Shown here one piece after another: positions 29,982 through 47,600 of a stretch of 64,000 bases of DNA; position 1 is the stretch's first letter, and the number at the start of each line of letters is the position of its first letter. This DNA comes from Megachile rotundata. Lineage: Eukaryota; Arthropoda; Insecta; Hymenoptera; Megachilidae. Made by a program: the position numbers and the translations under genes. The notes beneath the pieces were generated by a model, which saw only the letters and a list, made by a program, of their open reading frames with translations, searched no databases and had not been told where the DNA came from. The stretch covers positions 3,224,001 through 3,288,000 of the forward strand of contig NW_027473314.1 in assembly GCF_050947335.1 (NCBI RefSeq), read 5' to 3'.

Positions 29982-32888
29982 CACAATCATACAATCACAA
30001 TCATACAATCACAATCATACAATCACGACCATACAATCACGATCTTACAATCACAATCATACAATCGCAATCATACAATCACAATCATACAATTAAAATC
30101 ATACAATCACAATCATACAATGACAATCATACAATCACAATCATACAATCATAATCATACAATCACAATCATACAATCACAATCATATAATCACAGTCAT
30201 ACAATCGCAATATTACAATCGCAATCATACAATCACAATCATCCAATTAAAATCATACAATCACAATCATACAATGACAATCATACAATCACAATCATAC
30301 AATCACAATCATACAATCACAATCATATAATCACAATCATGCAATCACAATCATACAATCAAAATCATACAATCACAATCATACAGTCGCAATCATGCGA
30401 TCACAATCATACAATCACAATCATACAATTAAAATCATACAATCACAATCATACAATCACAATCATACAATCACAATCTTACAATCGCAATCATACAATC
30501 GCAATGTCACAATCACTATCATACAATCACAATCATACAATCACGATCATACAATCACGATCATACAATCACGATCATGCAATCACAATCATACAATCAC
30601 AATCATACAATCACAATCATACAAACGCAATCATACAATCACAATCATATAATCACAATCATACAATCACAATCATACAATCACAATCATACAGTCACGA
30701 TCATACAATCACGATCATACAATCACAATCATACAATCGCAATTATACAATCACAATCATACAATCACAATCATACAATCAGAATCATGCAATTACAACC
30801 ATGCGATCATAATCATGCAAGAACAATCATACAATCACAATCATGGAACCATAATCATACAATCACAATCATACAATCACAATCATACAAACGCAATCAT
30901 ACAATCACAATCATATAATCACAATCATACAATCACAATCATACAATCACAAGCATACAATCACAATCATACAATCACAATCATATAATCACAATCATAC
31001 AATCACAATCATTCAACCACAAGCATACAATCACAATCATACAATCGCAGTCATACAATCTCAATCATATAATCTCTATCATGCAATCACAATCATACAA
31101 TCAAAACCATACAATCACAATCATACAATTAAAATCATACAATCACAATCATACAATGACAATCATACAATCACAATCATGCAATTACAATCATACAATC
31201 ACAATCATACAATCACAATCATACAATCACAATCATACAATCACAATCATACAATCACAATCATACAATAAAAGTCATACAATCACATTCATACAATGAC
31301 AATCATACAATCACAATCATACAATCACAATCATACAAACACAATCATACAATCACAGTCATGCAATCACGATCATACAATCACAATCATACAATCGCAA
31401 TATTACAATCGCAATCATACAATCACAATCATACAATTAAAATCATACAATCACAATCATACAATGACAATAATACAATCACAATAATACAATCTCAGTC
31501 ATGCAATCACAATCATACAATCAAAATCATACAATCACAATCATACAATCACAATCATACAATCACAATCATACTATCACAATCATACAATCGCAATCAT
31601 ACAATCGCAATGTCACATTCACTATTATACAATCACAGTCATACAATCAGAATCATACAATCACAATCATACAATCACGATCATACAATCACGATCATAC
31701 AATCACGATCATATAATCACGATCATACAATCACGATCATACAATCACAATCATACAATCACAATCATACAATCACAATCATACAATCACAATCATACTA
31801 TCACAATCATACAAACGCGATCATACCACCACAATCATACAATCACCATCATACAATCACAATCATACAATCACCATCATACAATCACAATCATACAATC
31901 ATAATCATATAATCACACTCATTAAATTGCAATCATACAATCGCAATCATACAAACACAATCATAAAATCGCAATCATACAATCGCAATGTCACAATCAC
32001 TATTATACAATCACAGTCATACAATCAGAATCATACAATCACAATCATACAATCACAATCATACAATCACAATCATAAAATCACGATCATACAATCACGA
32101 TCATACAATCACGATCATGCAATCACAATCATACAATCACAATCATACAATCACAATCATACAAACGCAATCATACAATCACAATCATATAATCACAATC
32201 ATACAATCACAATCATACAGTCACGATCATACAATCACGATCATACAATCACAATCATACAATCGCAATTATACAATCACAATCATACACTCACAATCAT
32301 ACAACCACAATCATACAATCAGAATCATGCAATTACAACCATGCGATCATAATCATGCAAGAACAATCATACAATCACAATCATGGAACCATAATCATAC
32401 AATCACGATCATACAATCACAATCATACAATCACAATCATACAAACACAATCATACAATCACAATCATACATTCAGAATCATGCAATTACAACCATGCGA
32501 TCATAATCATGCAAGAACAATCATACAATCACAATCATGGATCCATAATCATACAATCACAATCATACAATCACAATCATACAAACGCAATCATACAATC
32601 ACAATCATATAATCACAATCATACAATCACAATCATACAATCACAAGCATACAATCACAATCATACAATCACAATCATAAAATCACAATCATGCAATCAC
32701 AATCTTACTATCACAATCATACAATCACAGTCATACAATCACAATCATACAATCGCAATCATACAATCGCAATGTCACAATCACTATCATACAATCACAA
32801 TCATACAATCACAGTCATACAATCAAAATCATACAATCACAATGATACAATCACAATAATACAATCACAATCACAAAATCACAATCAT

Positions 32889-32972
32889 ACAATCACGATC
32901 ATACAATCACGATCATACAATCACGATCATACAATAACGATCATACAATCACGATCATACAATCACGATCAT
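32889..32972. repeat. CpG-unit block, 6 units with one aataacg variant
   Basis: The fourth unit (32,931) reads acaataacgatcat, a private substitution not seen in the other blocks. Confidence 0.9.
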
Positions 32973-35900
32973 ACAATCACAATCATACAAATAACATCAT
33001 ACAAATAAAATCATACAACCACAATCATACAATCACAATCATACAATCACAGTCATACAATCACAGTCATACAATCACAGTCATACAATCACAATCATAC
33101 AATCGCAATCATACAATCGCAATGTCACAATCAGTATCATACAATCACAATCATACAATCACAATCATACAATCACCATCATACAATCACAATCATACAA
33201 TCATAATCATATAATCACACTCATAAAATTGCAATCATACAATCGCAATCATACAATCACAATCATACAATCACAATCATACAATCTGAATCGTGCAACT
33301 ACAATCATACGATCATAATCATGCAAGAACAATCGTACAATCACAATCATGGAACCATAATTATACAACCACAATCATACGATCACAATCATACAAATGC
33401 AATCATACAAACACAATCATAAAAGCGCAAACATACAATCGCAATGTCACAATCACAATCATACAATCACAATCATACAATCACAATCATACAAACGCAA
33501 TCATACAATCACAATCATATAATCACAATCATACAATCACAATCATTCAACCACAAGCATACAATCACAATCATACAATCGCAGTCATACAATCTCAATC
33601 ATATAATCTCTATCATGCAATCACAATCATACAATCAAAATCATACAATCACAATCATACAATTAAAATCATACAATCACAATCATGCAATGACAATCAT
33701 ACAATCACAATCATGCAATTACAATCATACAATCACAATCATACAATCACAATCATACAATCACAATCATACAATAAAAGTCATACAATGACATTCATAC
33801 AATGACAATCATACAATCACAATCATACAATCACAATCATACAAACACAATCATACAATCACAGTCATGCAATCACGATCATACAATCACAATCATACAA
33901 TCGCAATATTACAATCGCAATCATACAATCACAATCATACAATTAAAATCATACAATCACAATCATACAATGACAATAATACAATCACAGTCATACAATC
34001 AGAATCATACAATCAAAATCATACAATCACGATCATACAATCACGATCATACAATCACGATCATATAATCACGATCATACAATCACGATCATACAATCAC
34101 AATCATACAATCACAATCATACAATCACAATCATACAAACGCGATCATACCACCACATTCATTCAATCACAATCATACAATCACAATCATACAAACGCGA
34201 TCATACAATCACAATCATACAATCACAATCATACAATCACGATCATACAATCACGATCATACAATCACGATCACGCAATCACAATCATACAATCACAATC
34301 ATACAATCACAATCATACAAACGCAATCATACAATCACAATCATATAATCACAATCATACAATCACAATCATACAGTCACGATCATACAATCACGATCAT
34401 ACAATCACAATCATACAATCACAATCATACAATCACAATCATATAATCACAATCATACAATCACAATCATACAATCACCATCATACAATCACAATCATAC
34501 AATCACCATCATACAATCACAATCATACAATCATAATCATATAATCACACTCATTAAATTGCAATCATACAATCGCAATCATACAAACACAATCATAAAA
34601 TCGCAATCATACAATCGCAATATCACAATCACTATTATACAATCACAGTCATACAATCAGAATCATACAATCACAATCATACAATCACAATCATACAATC
34701 ACAATCATAAAATCACGATCATACAATCACGATCATACAATCACGTTCATGCAATCACAATCATACAATCACAATCATACAATCACAATCATACAAACGC
34801 AATCATACAATCAAAATCATATAATCACAATCATACAATCACAATCATACAGTCACGATCATACAATCACGATCATACAATCACAATCATACAATCGCAA
34901 TTATACAATCACAATCATATAATCACAATCATACAACCACAATCATACAATCAGAATCATGCAATTACAACCATGCGATCATAATCATGCAAGAACAATC
35001 ATACAATCACAATCATGGAACCATAATCATACAATCACAATCATACAATCACAATCATACAAACACAATCATACAAACACAATCATACAATCACAGTCAT
35101 GCAATCACAATCATACAATCGCAATCATACAATCGGAATATCACAATCACTATCATACAATCACAATCATACAATTACAGTCATACAATCACAATCATAC
35201 AATCACAATCATACAATCACAATCATACAATCACAGTCATACAATCACAATCATACAATCGCAATCATACAATCGCAATGCCACAATCACTATCGTACAA
35301 TCACAATCATACAATCACAATCATACAATCACAATCATACAATCACAATCATACAATCACAATCATACAATCACGACCATACAATCACGATCTTACAATC
35401 ACAATCATACAATCGCAATCATACAATCACAATCATACAATTAAAATCATACAATCACAATCATACAATGACAATCATACAATCACAATCATACAATCAT
35501 AATCATACAATCACAATCATACAATCACAATCATATAATCACAGTCATACAATCGCAATATTACAATCGCAATCATACAATCACAATCATCCAATTAAAA
35601 TCATACAATCACAATCATACAATGACAATCATACAATCACAATCATACAATCACAATCATACAATCACAATCATACAATCACAATCATACAATCACAATC
35701 ATACAATCACAATCATACAATCACAATCATATAATCACAATCATGCAATCACAATCATACAATCAAAATCATACAATCACAATCATACAGTCGCAATCAT
35801 GTAATCACAATCATACAATCACAATCATACAATTAAAATCATACAATCACAATCATACAATCACAATCATACAATCACAATCATACAATCACAATCTTAC

Positions 35901-36640
35901 AATCGCAATCATACAATCGCAATGTCACAATCACTATCATACAATCACAATCATACAATCACGATCATACAATCACGATCATACAATCACGATCATGCAA
36001 TCACAATCATACAATCACAATCATACAATCACAATCATACAAACGCAATCATACAATCACAATCATATAATCACAATCATACAATCACAATCATACAGTC
36101 ACGATCATACAATCACGATCATACAATCACAATCATACAATCGCAATTATACAATCACAATCATACAATCACAATCATACAATCAGAATCATGCAATTAC
36201 AACCATGCGATCATAATCATGCAAGAACAATCATACAATCACAATCATGGAACCATAATCATACAATCACAATCATACAATCACAATCATACAAACGCAA
36301 TCATACAATCACAATCATATAATCACAATCATACAATCACAATCATACAATCACAAGCATACAATCACAATCATACAATCACAATCATAAAATCACAATC
36401 ATGCAATCACAATCTTACTATCACAATCATACAATCACAGTCATACAATCACAATCATACAATCGCAATCATACAATCGCAATGTCACAATCACTATCAT
36501 ACAATCACAATCAAACAATCACAATCATACAATCACAATCATACAATCACAATCGTACAATCACAGTCATACAATCAAAATCATACAATCACAATGATAC
36601 AATCACAATAATACAATCACAATCACAAAATCACAACCAT

Positions 36641-36738
36641 ACAATCACGATCATACAATCACGATCATACAATCACGATCATACAATCACGATCATACAA
36701 TCACGAAAATACAATCACGATCATACAATCACGATCAT
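36641..36738. repeat. CpG-unit block, 7 units with cacgaaaat
   Basis: This block corresponds to 26,211-26,308 at an offset of 10,430 bp. Confidence 0.9.
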
Positions 36739-37438
36739 ACAATCACAATTATACAAATAACATCATACAAATAAAATCGTACAACCACAATCATACAATC
36801 ACAATCATACAATCACAGTCATACAATCACAGTCATACAATCACAGTCATACAATCACAATCATACAATCGCAATCATACAATCGCAATGTCACAATCAC
36901 TATCGCACAATCACAATCATACAATCACAATCATACAATCACCATCATACAATCACAATCATACAATCATAATCATATAATTGCACTCATAAAATTGCAA
37001 TCATACAATCGCAATCATACAATCACAATCATACAATCACAATCATACAAACGCAATCATACAATCACAATCATATAATCACAATCATACAATCACAATC
37101 GTTCAACCAGAAGCATACAGTCACAATCATACAATCGCAGTCATGCAATCACAATCATACAATCACAATCATACAATTAAAATCATACAATCACAATCAT
37201 ACAATTACAGTCATACAATCACAATCATACAATCACAATCATACAATCACAATCATACAATCACAGTCATACAATCACAATCATACAATCGCAATCATAC
37301 AATCGCAATGTCACAATCACTATCGTACAATCACAATCATACAATCACAATCATACAATCACAATCATACAATCACAATCATACAATCACAATCATACAA
37401 TCACGACCATACAATCACGATCTTACAATCACAATCAT

Positions 37439-37494
37439 ACAATCACGATCATACAATCACGATCATACAATCACGATCATACAATCACGATCAT
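37439..37494. repeat. CpG-unit block, 4 units
   Basis: This block corresponds to 26,995-27,050 at an offset of 10,444 bp. Confidence 0.9.
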
Positions 37495-38838
37495 ACAATC
37501 ACAATCATACAAATAACATCATACAAATAAAATCGTACAACCACAATCATACAATCACAATCATACAATCACAGTCATACAATCACAGTCATACAATCAC
37601 AGTCATACAATCACAATCATACAATCGCAATCATACAATCACAATGTCACAATCACTATCGTACAATCACAATCATACAATCACAATCAGACAATCACCA
37701 TCATCCAATCACAATCATACAATCATAATCATATAATCACACTCATAAAATTGCAATCATACAATCGCAATCATACAATCACAATCATACAATCACAATC
37801 ATACAATCTGAATCGTGCAACTACAATCATACGATCATAATCATGCAAGAACAATCATACAATCACAATCATGGAACCATAATTATACAACCACAATCAT
37901 ACGATCACAATCATACAAATGCAATCATACAAACACAATCATAAAAGCGCAATCATACAATCGCAATGTCACAATCACAATCATACAATCACAATCATAC
38001 AATCACAATCATACAAACGCAATCATACAATCACAATCATATAATCACAATCATACAATCACAATCATTCAACCAGAAGCATACAATCACAATCATACAA
38101 TCGCAGTCATACAATCACAATCATACAATCACAATCATACAATTAAAATCATACAATCACAATCATACAATGACAATCATACAATCACAATCATGCAATT
38201 ACAATCATACAATCACAATCATACAATCACAATCATACAATAAAAGTCATACAATCACATTCATACAATGACAATCATACAATCACAATCATACAATCAC
38301 AATCATACAAACACAATCATACAATCACAGTCATGCAATCACGATCATACAATCACAATCATACAATCGCAATATTACAATCGCAATCATACAATCACAA
38401 TCATACAATTAAAATCATACAATCACAATCATACAATGACAATAATACAATCACAATAATACAATCTCAATCATGCAATCACAATCATACAATCAAAATC
38501 ATACAATCACAATCATACAATCACAATCATACAATCACAATCATACAATCACAATCATACTATCACAATCATACAATCGCAATCATACAATCGCAATGTC
38601 ACATTCACTATTATACAATCACAGTCATACAATCAGAATCATACAATCACGATCATACAATCACGATCATACAATCACGATCATACAATCACGGTCATAC
38701 AATCACGATCATACAATCACGATCATACAATCACAATCATACAATCACAACCATACAATCACAATCATACAATCACAATCATACAAACGCAATCATACAA
38801 TCACAATCATATAATCACAATCATACAATCACAATCAT

Positions 38839-38850
38839 ACAGTCACGATC
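38839..38850. repeat. 12-bp unit: first register break
   Basis: This unit reads acagtcacgatc and lacks the final AT, so it is two bare hexamers. Downstream units shift from 3 to 1 modulo 14. Confidence 0.96.
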
Positions 38851-41800
38851 ACAATCACGATCATACAATCACGATCATACAATCACAATCATACAATCAC
38901 AATCATATAATCACAATCATACAATCACAATCATACAATCACCATCATACAGTCACAATCATACAATCACCATCATACAATCACAATCATACAATCATAA
39001 TCATATAATCACACTCATTAAATTGCAATCATAAAATCGCAATCGTACAATCGCAATGTCACAATCACTACTATACAATCACAGTCATACAATCAGAATC
39101 ATACAATCACAATCATACAATCACGATCATACAATCACGATCATAAAATCACGATCATACAATCACAATCATGCAATCACAATCTTACTATCACAATCAT
39201 ACAATCACAGTCATACAATCACATTCATACAATCGCAATCATACAATCGCAATGTCACAATCACTATCATACAATCACAATCAAACAATCACAATCATAC
39301 AATCACAATCATACAATCACAATCATACAATCACAATCATACAATCACAATCATACAATAAAAGTCATACAATCACATTCATACAATGACAATCATACAA
39401 TCACAATCATACAATCACAATCATACAAACACAATCACACAATCACAGACATGCAATCACGATCATACAATCACAATCATACAATCGCAATATTACAATC
39501 GCAATCATACAATCACAATCATACAATTAAAATCATACAATCACAATCATACAATGACAATAATACAATCACAATAATACAATCTCAATCATGCAATCAC
39601 AATCATACAATCAAAATCATACAATCACAATCATACAATCACAATCATACTATCACAATCATACTATCACAATCATACAATCACGACCATACAATCACGA
39701 TCCTACAATCACAATCATACAATCGCAATATTACAATCACGACCCTACAATCACGATCATACAATCACAATCATACAATCGCAATATTACAATCGCAATC
39801 ATACAATCACAATCATCCAATTAAAATCATACAATCACAATCATACAATGACAATCATACAATCACAATCATACAATCACAATCATACAATCACAATCAT
39901 ACAATCACAATCATACAATCACAATCTTACAATCACAGTCATGCAATCACAATCATACAATCGCAATCATACAATCGCAATATCACAATCACTATCATAC
40001 AATCACAATCATACAATCTCAATCATGCTATCACAATCATACAATCAGAATCATACAATCACAATCATACAATCACAATCATACAATCACAATCATAAAA
40101 TCACGATCATACAATCACGATCATACAATCACGTTCATGCAATCACAATCATACAATCACAATCATACAATCACAATCATACAAACGCAATCATACAATC
40201 AAAATCATATAATCACAATCATACAATCAAAATCATACAGTCACGATCATACAATCACGATCATACAATCACAATCATACAATCGCAATTATACAATCAC
40301 AATCATATAATCACAATCATACAACCACAATCATACAATCAGAATCATGCAATTACAACCATGCGATCATAATCATGCAAGAACAATCATACAATCACAA
40401 TCATGGAACCATAATCATACAATCACAATCATACAATCACAATCATACAAACACAATCATACAAACACAATCATACAATCACAGTCATGCAATCACAATC
40501 ATACAATCGCAATCATACAATCGGAATATCACAATCACTATCATACAATCACAATCATACAATTACAGTCATACAATCACAATCATACAATCACAATCAT
40601 ACAATCACAATCATACAATCACAGTCATACAATCACAATCATACAATCGCAATCATACAATCGCAATGCCACAATCACTATCGTACAATCACAATCATAC
40701 AATCACAATCATACAATCACAATCATACAATCACAATCATACAATCACAATCATACAATCACGACCATACAATCACGATCTTACAATCACAATCATACAA
40801 TCGCAATCATACAATCACAATCATACAATTAAAATCATACAATCACAATCATACAATGACAATCATACAATCACAATCATACAATCATAATCATACAATC
40901 ACAATCATACAATCACAATCATATAATCACAGTCATACAATCGCAATATTACAATCGCAATCATACAATCACAATCATCCAATTAAAATCATACAATCAC
41001 AATCATACAATGACAATCATACAATCACAATCATACAATCACAATCATACAATCACAATCATACAATCACAATCATACAATCACAATCATACAATCACAA
41101 TCATACAATCACAATCATATAATCACAATCATGCAATCACAATCATACAATCAAAATCATACAATCACAATCATACAGTCGCAATCATGTAATCACAATC
41201 ATACAATCACAATCATACAATTAAAATCATACAATCACAATCATACAATCACAATCATACAATCACAATCATACAATCACAATCTTACAATCGCAATCAT
41301 ACAATCGCAATGTCACAATCACTATCATACAATCACAATCATACAATCACGATCATACAATCACGATCATACAATCACGATCATGCAATCACAATCATAC
41401 AATCACAATCATACAATCACAATCATACAAACGCAATCATACAATCACAATCATATAATCACAATCATACAATCACAATCATACAGTCACGATCATACAA
41501 TCACGATCATACAATCACAATCATACAATCGCAATTATACAATCACAATCATACAATCACAATCATACAATCAGAATCATGCAATTACAACCATGCGATC
41601 ATAATCATGCAAGAACAATCATACAATCACAATCATGGAACCATAATCATACAATCACAATCATACAATCACAATCATACAAACGCAATCATACAATCAC
41701 AATCATATAATCACAATCATACAATCACAATCATACAATCACAAGCATACAATCACAATCATACAATCACAATCATAAAATCACAATCATGCAATCACAA

Positions 41801-42028
41801 TCTTACTATCACAATCATACAATCACAGTCATACAATCACAATCATACAATCGCAATCATACAATCGCAATGTCACAATCACTATCATACAATCACAATC
41901 AAACAATCACAATCATACAATCACAATCATACAATCACAATCGTACAATCACAGTCATACAATCAAAATCATACAATCACAATGATACAATCACAATAAT
42001 ACAATCACAATCACAAAATCACAACCAT

Positions 42029-42126
42029 ACAATCACGATCATACAATCACGATCATACAATCACGATCATACAATCACGATCATACAATCACGAAAATAC
42101 AATCACGATCATACAATCACGATCAT
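42029..42126. repeat. CpG-unit block, 7 units with cacgaaaat
   Basis: This is the copy of 36,641-36,738 carried by the 5,388-bp-offset duplication. Confidence 0.9.
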
Positions 42127-42826
42127 ACAATCACAATTATACAAATAACATCATACAAATAAAATCGTACAACCACAATCATACAATCACAATCATACAA
42201 TCACAGTCATACAATCACAGTCATACAATCACAGTCATACAATCACAATCATACAATCGCAATCATACAATCGCAATGTCACAATCACTATCGCACAATC
42301 ACAATCATACAATCACAATCATACAATCACCATCATACAATCACAATCATACAATCATAATCATATAATTGCACTCATAAAATTGCAATCATACAATCGC
42401 AATCATACAATCACAATCATACAATCACAATCATACAAACGCAATCATACAATCACAATCATATAATCACAATCATACAATCACAATCGTTCAACCAGAA
42501 GCATACAGTCACAATCATACAATCGCAGTCATGCAATCACAATCATACAATCACAATCATACAATTAAAATCATACAATCACAATCATACAATTACAGTC
42601 ATACAATCACAATCATACAATCACAATCATACAATCACAATCATACAATCACAGTCATACAATCACAATCATACAATCGCAATCATACAATCGCAATGTC
42701 ACAATCACTATCGTACAATCACAATCATACAATCACAATCATACAATCACAATCATACAATCACAATCATACAATCACAATCATACAATCACGACCATAC
42801 AATCACGATCTTACAATCACAATCAT

Positions 42827-42882
42827 ACAATCACGATCATACAATCACGATCATACAATCACGATCATACAATCACGATCAT
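42827..42882. repeat. CpG-unit block, 4 units
   Basis: This is the copy of 37,439-37,494 carried by the 5,388-bp-offset duplication. Confidence 0.9.
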
Positions 42883-44226
42883 ACAATCACAATCATACAA
42901 ATAACATCATACAAATAAAATCGTACAACCACAATCATACAATCACAATCATACAATCACAGTCATACAATCACAGTCATACAATCACAGTCATACAATC
43001 ACAATCATACAATCGCAATCATACAATCACAATGTCACAATCACTATCGTACAATCACAATCATACAATCACAATCAGACAATCACCATCATCCAATCAC
43101 AATCATACAATCATAATCATATAATCACACTCATAAAATTGCAATCATACAATCGCAATCATACAATCACAATCATACAATCACAATCATACAATCTGAA
43201 TCGTGCAACTACAATCATACGATCATAATCATGCAAGAACAATCATACAATCACAATCATGGAACCATAATTATACAACCACAATCATACGATCACAATC
43301 ATACAAATGCAATCATACAAACACAATCATAAAAGCGCAATCATACAATCGCAATGTCACAATCACAATCATACAATCACAATCATACAATCACAATCAT
43401 ACAAACGCAATCATACAATCACAATCATATAATCACAATCATACAATCACAATCATTCAACCAGAAGCATACAATCACAATCATACAATCGCAGTCATAC
43501 AATCACAATCATACAATCACAATCATACAATTAAAATCATACAATCACAATCATACAATGACAATCATACAATCACAATCATGCAATTACAATCATACAA
43601 TCACAATCATACAATCACAATCATACAATAAAAGTCATACAATCACATTCATACAATGACAATCATACAATCACAATCATACAATCACAATCATACAAAC
43701 ACAATCATACAATCACAGTCATGCAATCACGATCATACAATCACAATCATACAATCGCAATATTACAATCGCAATCATACAATCACAATCATACAATTAA
43801 AATCATACAATCACAATCATACAATGACAATAATACAATCACAATAATACAATCTCAATCATGCAATCACAATCATACAATCAAAATCATACAATCACAA
43901 TCATACAATCACAATCATACAATCACAATCATACAATCACAATCATACTATCACAATCATACAATCGCAATCATACAATCGCAATGTCACATTCACTATT
44001 ATACAATCACAGTCATACAATCAGAATCATACAATCACGATCATACAATCACGATCATACAATCACGATCATACAATCACGGTCATACAATCACGATCAT
44101 ACAATCACGATCATACAATCACAATCATACAATCACAACCATACAATCACAATCATACAATCACAATCATACAAACGCAATCATACAATCACAATCATAT
44201 AATCACAATCATACAATCACAATCAT

Positions 44227-44238
44227 ACAGTCACGATC
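44227..44238. repeat. 12-bp unit: second register break
   Basis: This is the same acagtcacgatc unit, exactly 5,388 bp after the first, and is its duplicate. Downstream units shift from 1 to 13 modulo 14, and that register holds to the window end. Confidence 0.96.
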
Positions 44239-44686
44239 ACAATCACGATCATACAATCACGATCATACAATCACAATCATACAATCACAATCATATAATC
44301 ACAATCATACAATCACAATCATACAATCACCATCATACAGTCACAATCATACAATCACCATCATACAATCACAATCATACAATCATAATCATATAATCAC
44401 ACTCATTAAATTGCAATCATAAAATCGCAATCGTACAATCGCAATGTCACAATCACTACTATACAATCACAGTCATACAATCAGAATCATACAATCACAA
44501 TCATACAATCACGATCATACAATCACGATCATAAAATCACGATCATACAATCACAATCATGCAATCACAATCTTACTATCACAATCATACAATCACAGTC
44601 ATACAATCACATTCATACAATCGCAATCATACAATCGCAATGTCACAATCACTATCATACAATCACAATCAAACAATCACAATCAT

Positions 44687-47600
44687 ACAATCACAATCAT
44701 ACAATCACAATCATACAATCACAATCATACAATCACAATCATACAATAAAAGTCATACAATCACATTCATACAATGACAATCATACAATCACAATCATAC
44801 AATCACAATCATACAAACACAATCACACAATCACAGACATGCAATCACGATCATACAATCACAATCATACAATCGCAATATTACAATCGCAATCATACAA
44901 TCACAATCATACAATTAAAATCATACAATCACAATCATACAATGACAATAATACAATCACAATAATACAATCTCAATCATGCAATCACAATCATACAATC
45001 AAAATCATACAATCACAATCATACAATCACAATCATACTATCACAATCATACTATCACAATCATACAATCACGACCATACAATCACGATCCTACAATCAC
45101 AATCATACAATCGCAATATTACAATCACGACCCTACAATCACGATCATACAATCACAATCATACAATCGCAATATTACAATCGCAATCATACAATCACAA
45201 TCATCCAATTAAAATCATACAATCACAATCATACAATGACAATCATACAATCACAATCATACAATCACAATCATACAATCACAATCATACAATCACAATC
45301 ATATAATCACAATCATGCAATCACAATCATGCAATCAAAATCATACAATCACAATCATACAGTCGCAATCATGCAATCACAATCATACAATCACAATCAT
45401 ACAATTAAAATCATACAATCACAATCATACAATCACAATCATACAATCACAATCATACAATCACAATCTTACAATCACAGTCATGCAATCACAATCATAC
45501 AATCGCAATCATACAATCGCAATATCACAATCACTATCATACAATCACAATCATACAATCTCAATCATGCTATCACAATCATACAATCAAAATCATACAA
45601 TCACAATCATACAATCACAATCATACAATCACAATCATACAATCACAATCATACAATCACAATCATATAAACACAATCATACAATCACAGTCATGCAATC
45701 ACAATCATACAATCGCAATCATACAATCGCAATATCACAATCACTATCATACAATCACAACCATACAATCACAGTCATACAATCACAATCATACAATCAC
45801 AATCATACAATCACAATCATACAATCACAGTCATACAATCACAATCATACAATCGCAATCATACAATCGCAATGTCACAATCACTATCGTACAATCACAA
45901 TCATACAATCACAATCATACAATCACAACCATACAATCACAATCATACAATCACAATCATCCAATCGAGACCATACAATCACGATCATACAATCACAATC
46001 ATACAATCGCAATATTACAATCGCAATCATACAATCACAATCATACAATTAAAATCATACAATCACAATCATACAATGACAATCATACAATCACAATCAT
46101 ACAATCATAATCATACAATCACAATCATACAATCACAATCATATAATCACAGTCATACAATCGCAATATTACAATCGCAATCATACAATCACAATCATCC
46201 AATTAAAATCATACAATCACAATCATACAATGACAATCATACAATCACAATCATACAATCACAATCATACAATCACAATCATACAATCACAATCATACAA
46301 TCACAATCATACAATCACAATCATACAATCACAATCATATAATCACAATCATGCAATCACAATCATACAATCAAAATCATACAATCACAATCATACAGTC
46401 TCAATCATGCAATCACAATCATACAATCACAATCATACAATTAAAATCATACAATCACAATCATACAATCACGATCATTCAATCACAATCTTACAATCGC
46501 AATCATACAAACGCAATCATACAATCACAATCATACAATCACAATCATACAATCACAATCATACAAACGCAATCATACAATCACAATCATATAATCACAA
46601 TCATACAATCACAATCATTCAACCAGAAGCATACAATCACAATCATACAATCGCAGTCATACAATCACAATCATACAATCTCAATCATGCAATCACAATC
46701 ATACAATCAAAATCATACAATCACAATCATACAATCACAATCATACAATCACAATCATACAATTAAAATCATACAATCACAATCATACAATGACAATCAT
46801 ACAATCACAATCATGCAATTACAATCATACAATCACAATCATACAATCACAATCATACAATCACAATCATACAATCACAATCATACAATAAAAGTCATAC
46901 AATCACATTCATACAATGACAATCATACAATCACAATCATACAATCACAATCATACAAACACAATCATACAATCACAGTCATGCAATCACGATCATACAA
47001 TCACAATCATACAATCGCAATATTACAATCGCAATCATACAATCACAATCATACAATTAAAATCATACAATCACAATCATACAATGACAATAATACAATC
47101 ACAATAATACAATCTCAATCATGCAATCACAATCATACAATGAAAATCATACAATCAAAATCATACAATCACAATCATGCAATCACAATCATACTATCAC
47201 AATCATACAATCGCAATCATACAATCGCAATGTCACATTCACTATTATACAATCACAGTCATACAATCAGAATCATACAATCACAATCATACAATCACGA
47301 TCATACAATCACGATCATGCAATCACAATCATACAATCACAATCATACAATCACAATCATACAAACGCAATCATACAATCACAATCATACAATCACAATC
47401 ATATAATCACAATCATACAATCACAATCATAAAATCACCATCATACAATCACAATCATACAATCACCATCATACAATCACAATCATACAATCATAATCAT
47501 ATAATCACACTCATTAAATTGCAATCATACAATAGCAATCATACAAACACAATCATAAAATCGCAATCATACAATCGCAATGTCACAATCACTATTATAC

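Larger units (their letters stand above)
29964..38519. repeat. About 8-kb module, copy 2
   Basis: This is the second copy of 20,136-28,075. It starts where the 1,582-bp tandem pair ends. Similarity ends near 38,519, where copy 1 enters its 350-bp internal duplication and this copy runs into plain units. Confidence 0.87.
34650..39914. repeat. 5.26-kb near-identical duplication, copy 1
   Basis: This stretch matches 40,038-45,302 at a constant offset of 5,388 bp. The offset is not a multiple of 14 (384 units plus 12 bp), because the repeated interval contains one 12-bp unit. One substitution was seen, near 34,834 (aatcacaatc) against 40,222 (aatcaaaatc). No length difference was found. Confidence 0.94.
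40038..45302. repeat. 5.26-kb near-identical duplication, copy 2
   Basis: This copy lies only 123 bp after copy 1. The intervening stretch (39,915-40,037) carries aatctt, cagtcatgc and catgctatc units that recur near 45,460-45,580. The homogeneity implies either a very recent event or an assembly duplication. Confidence 0.94.
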
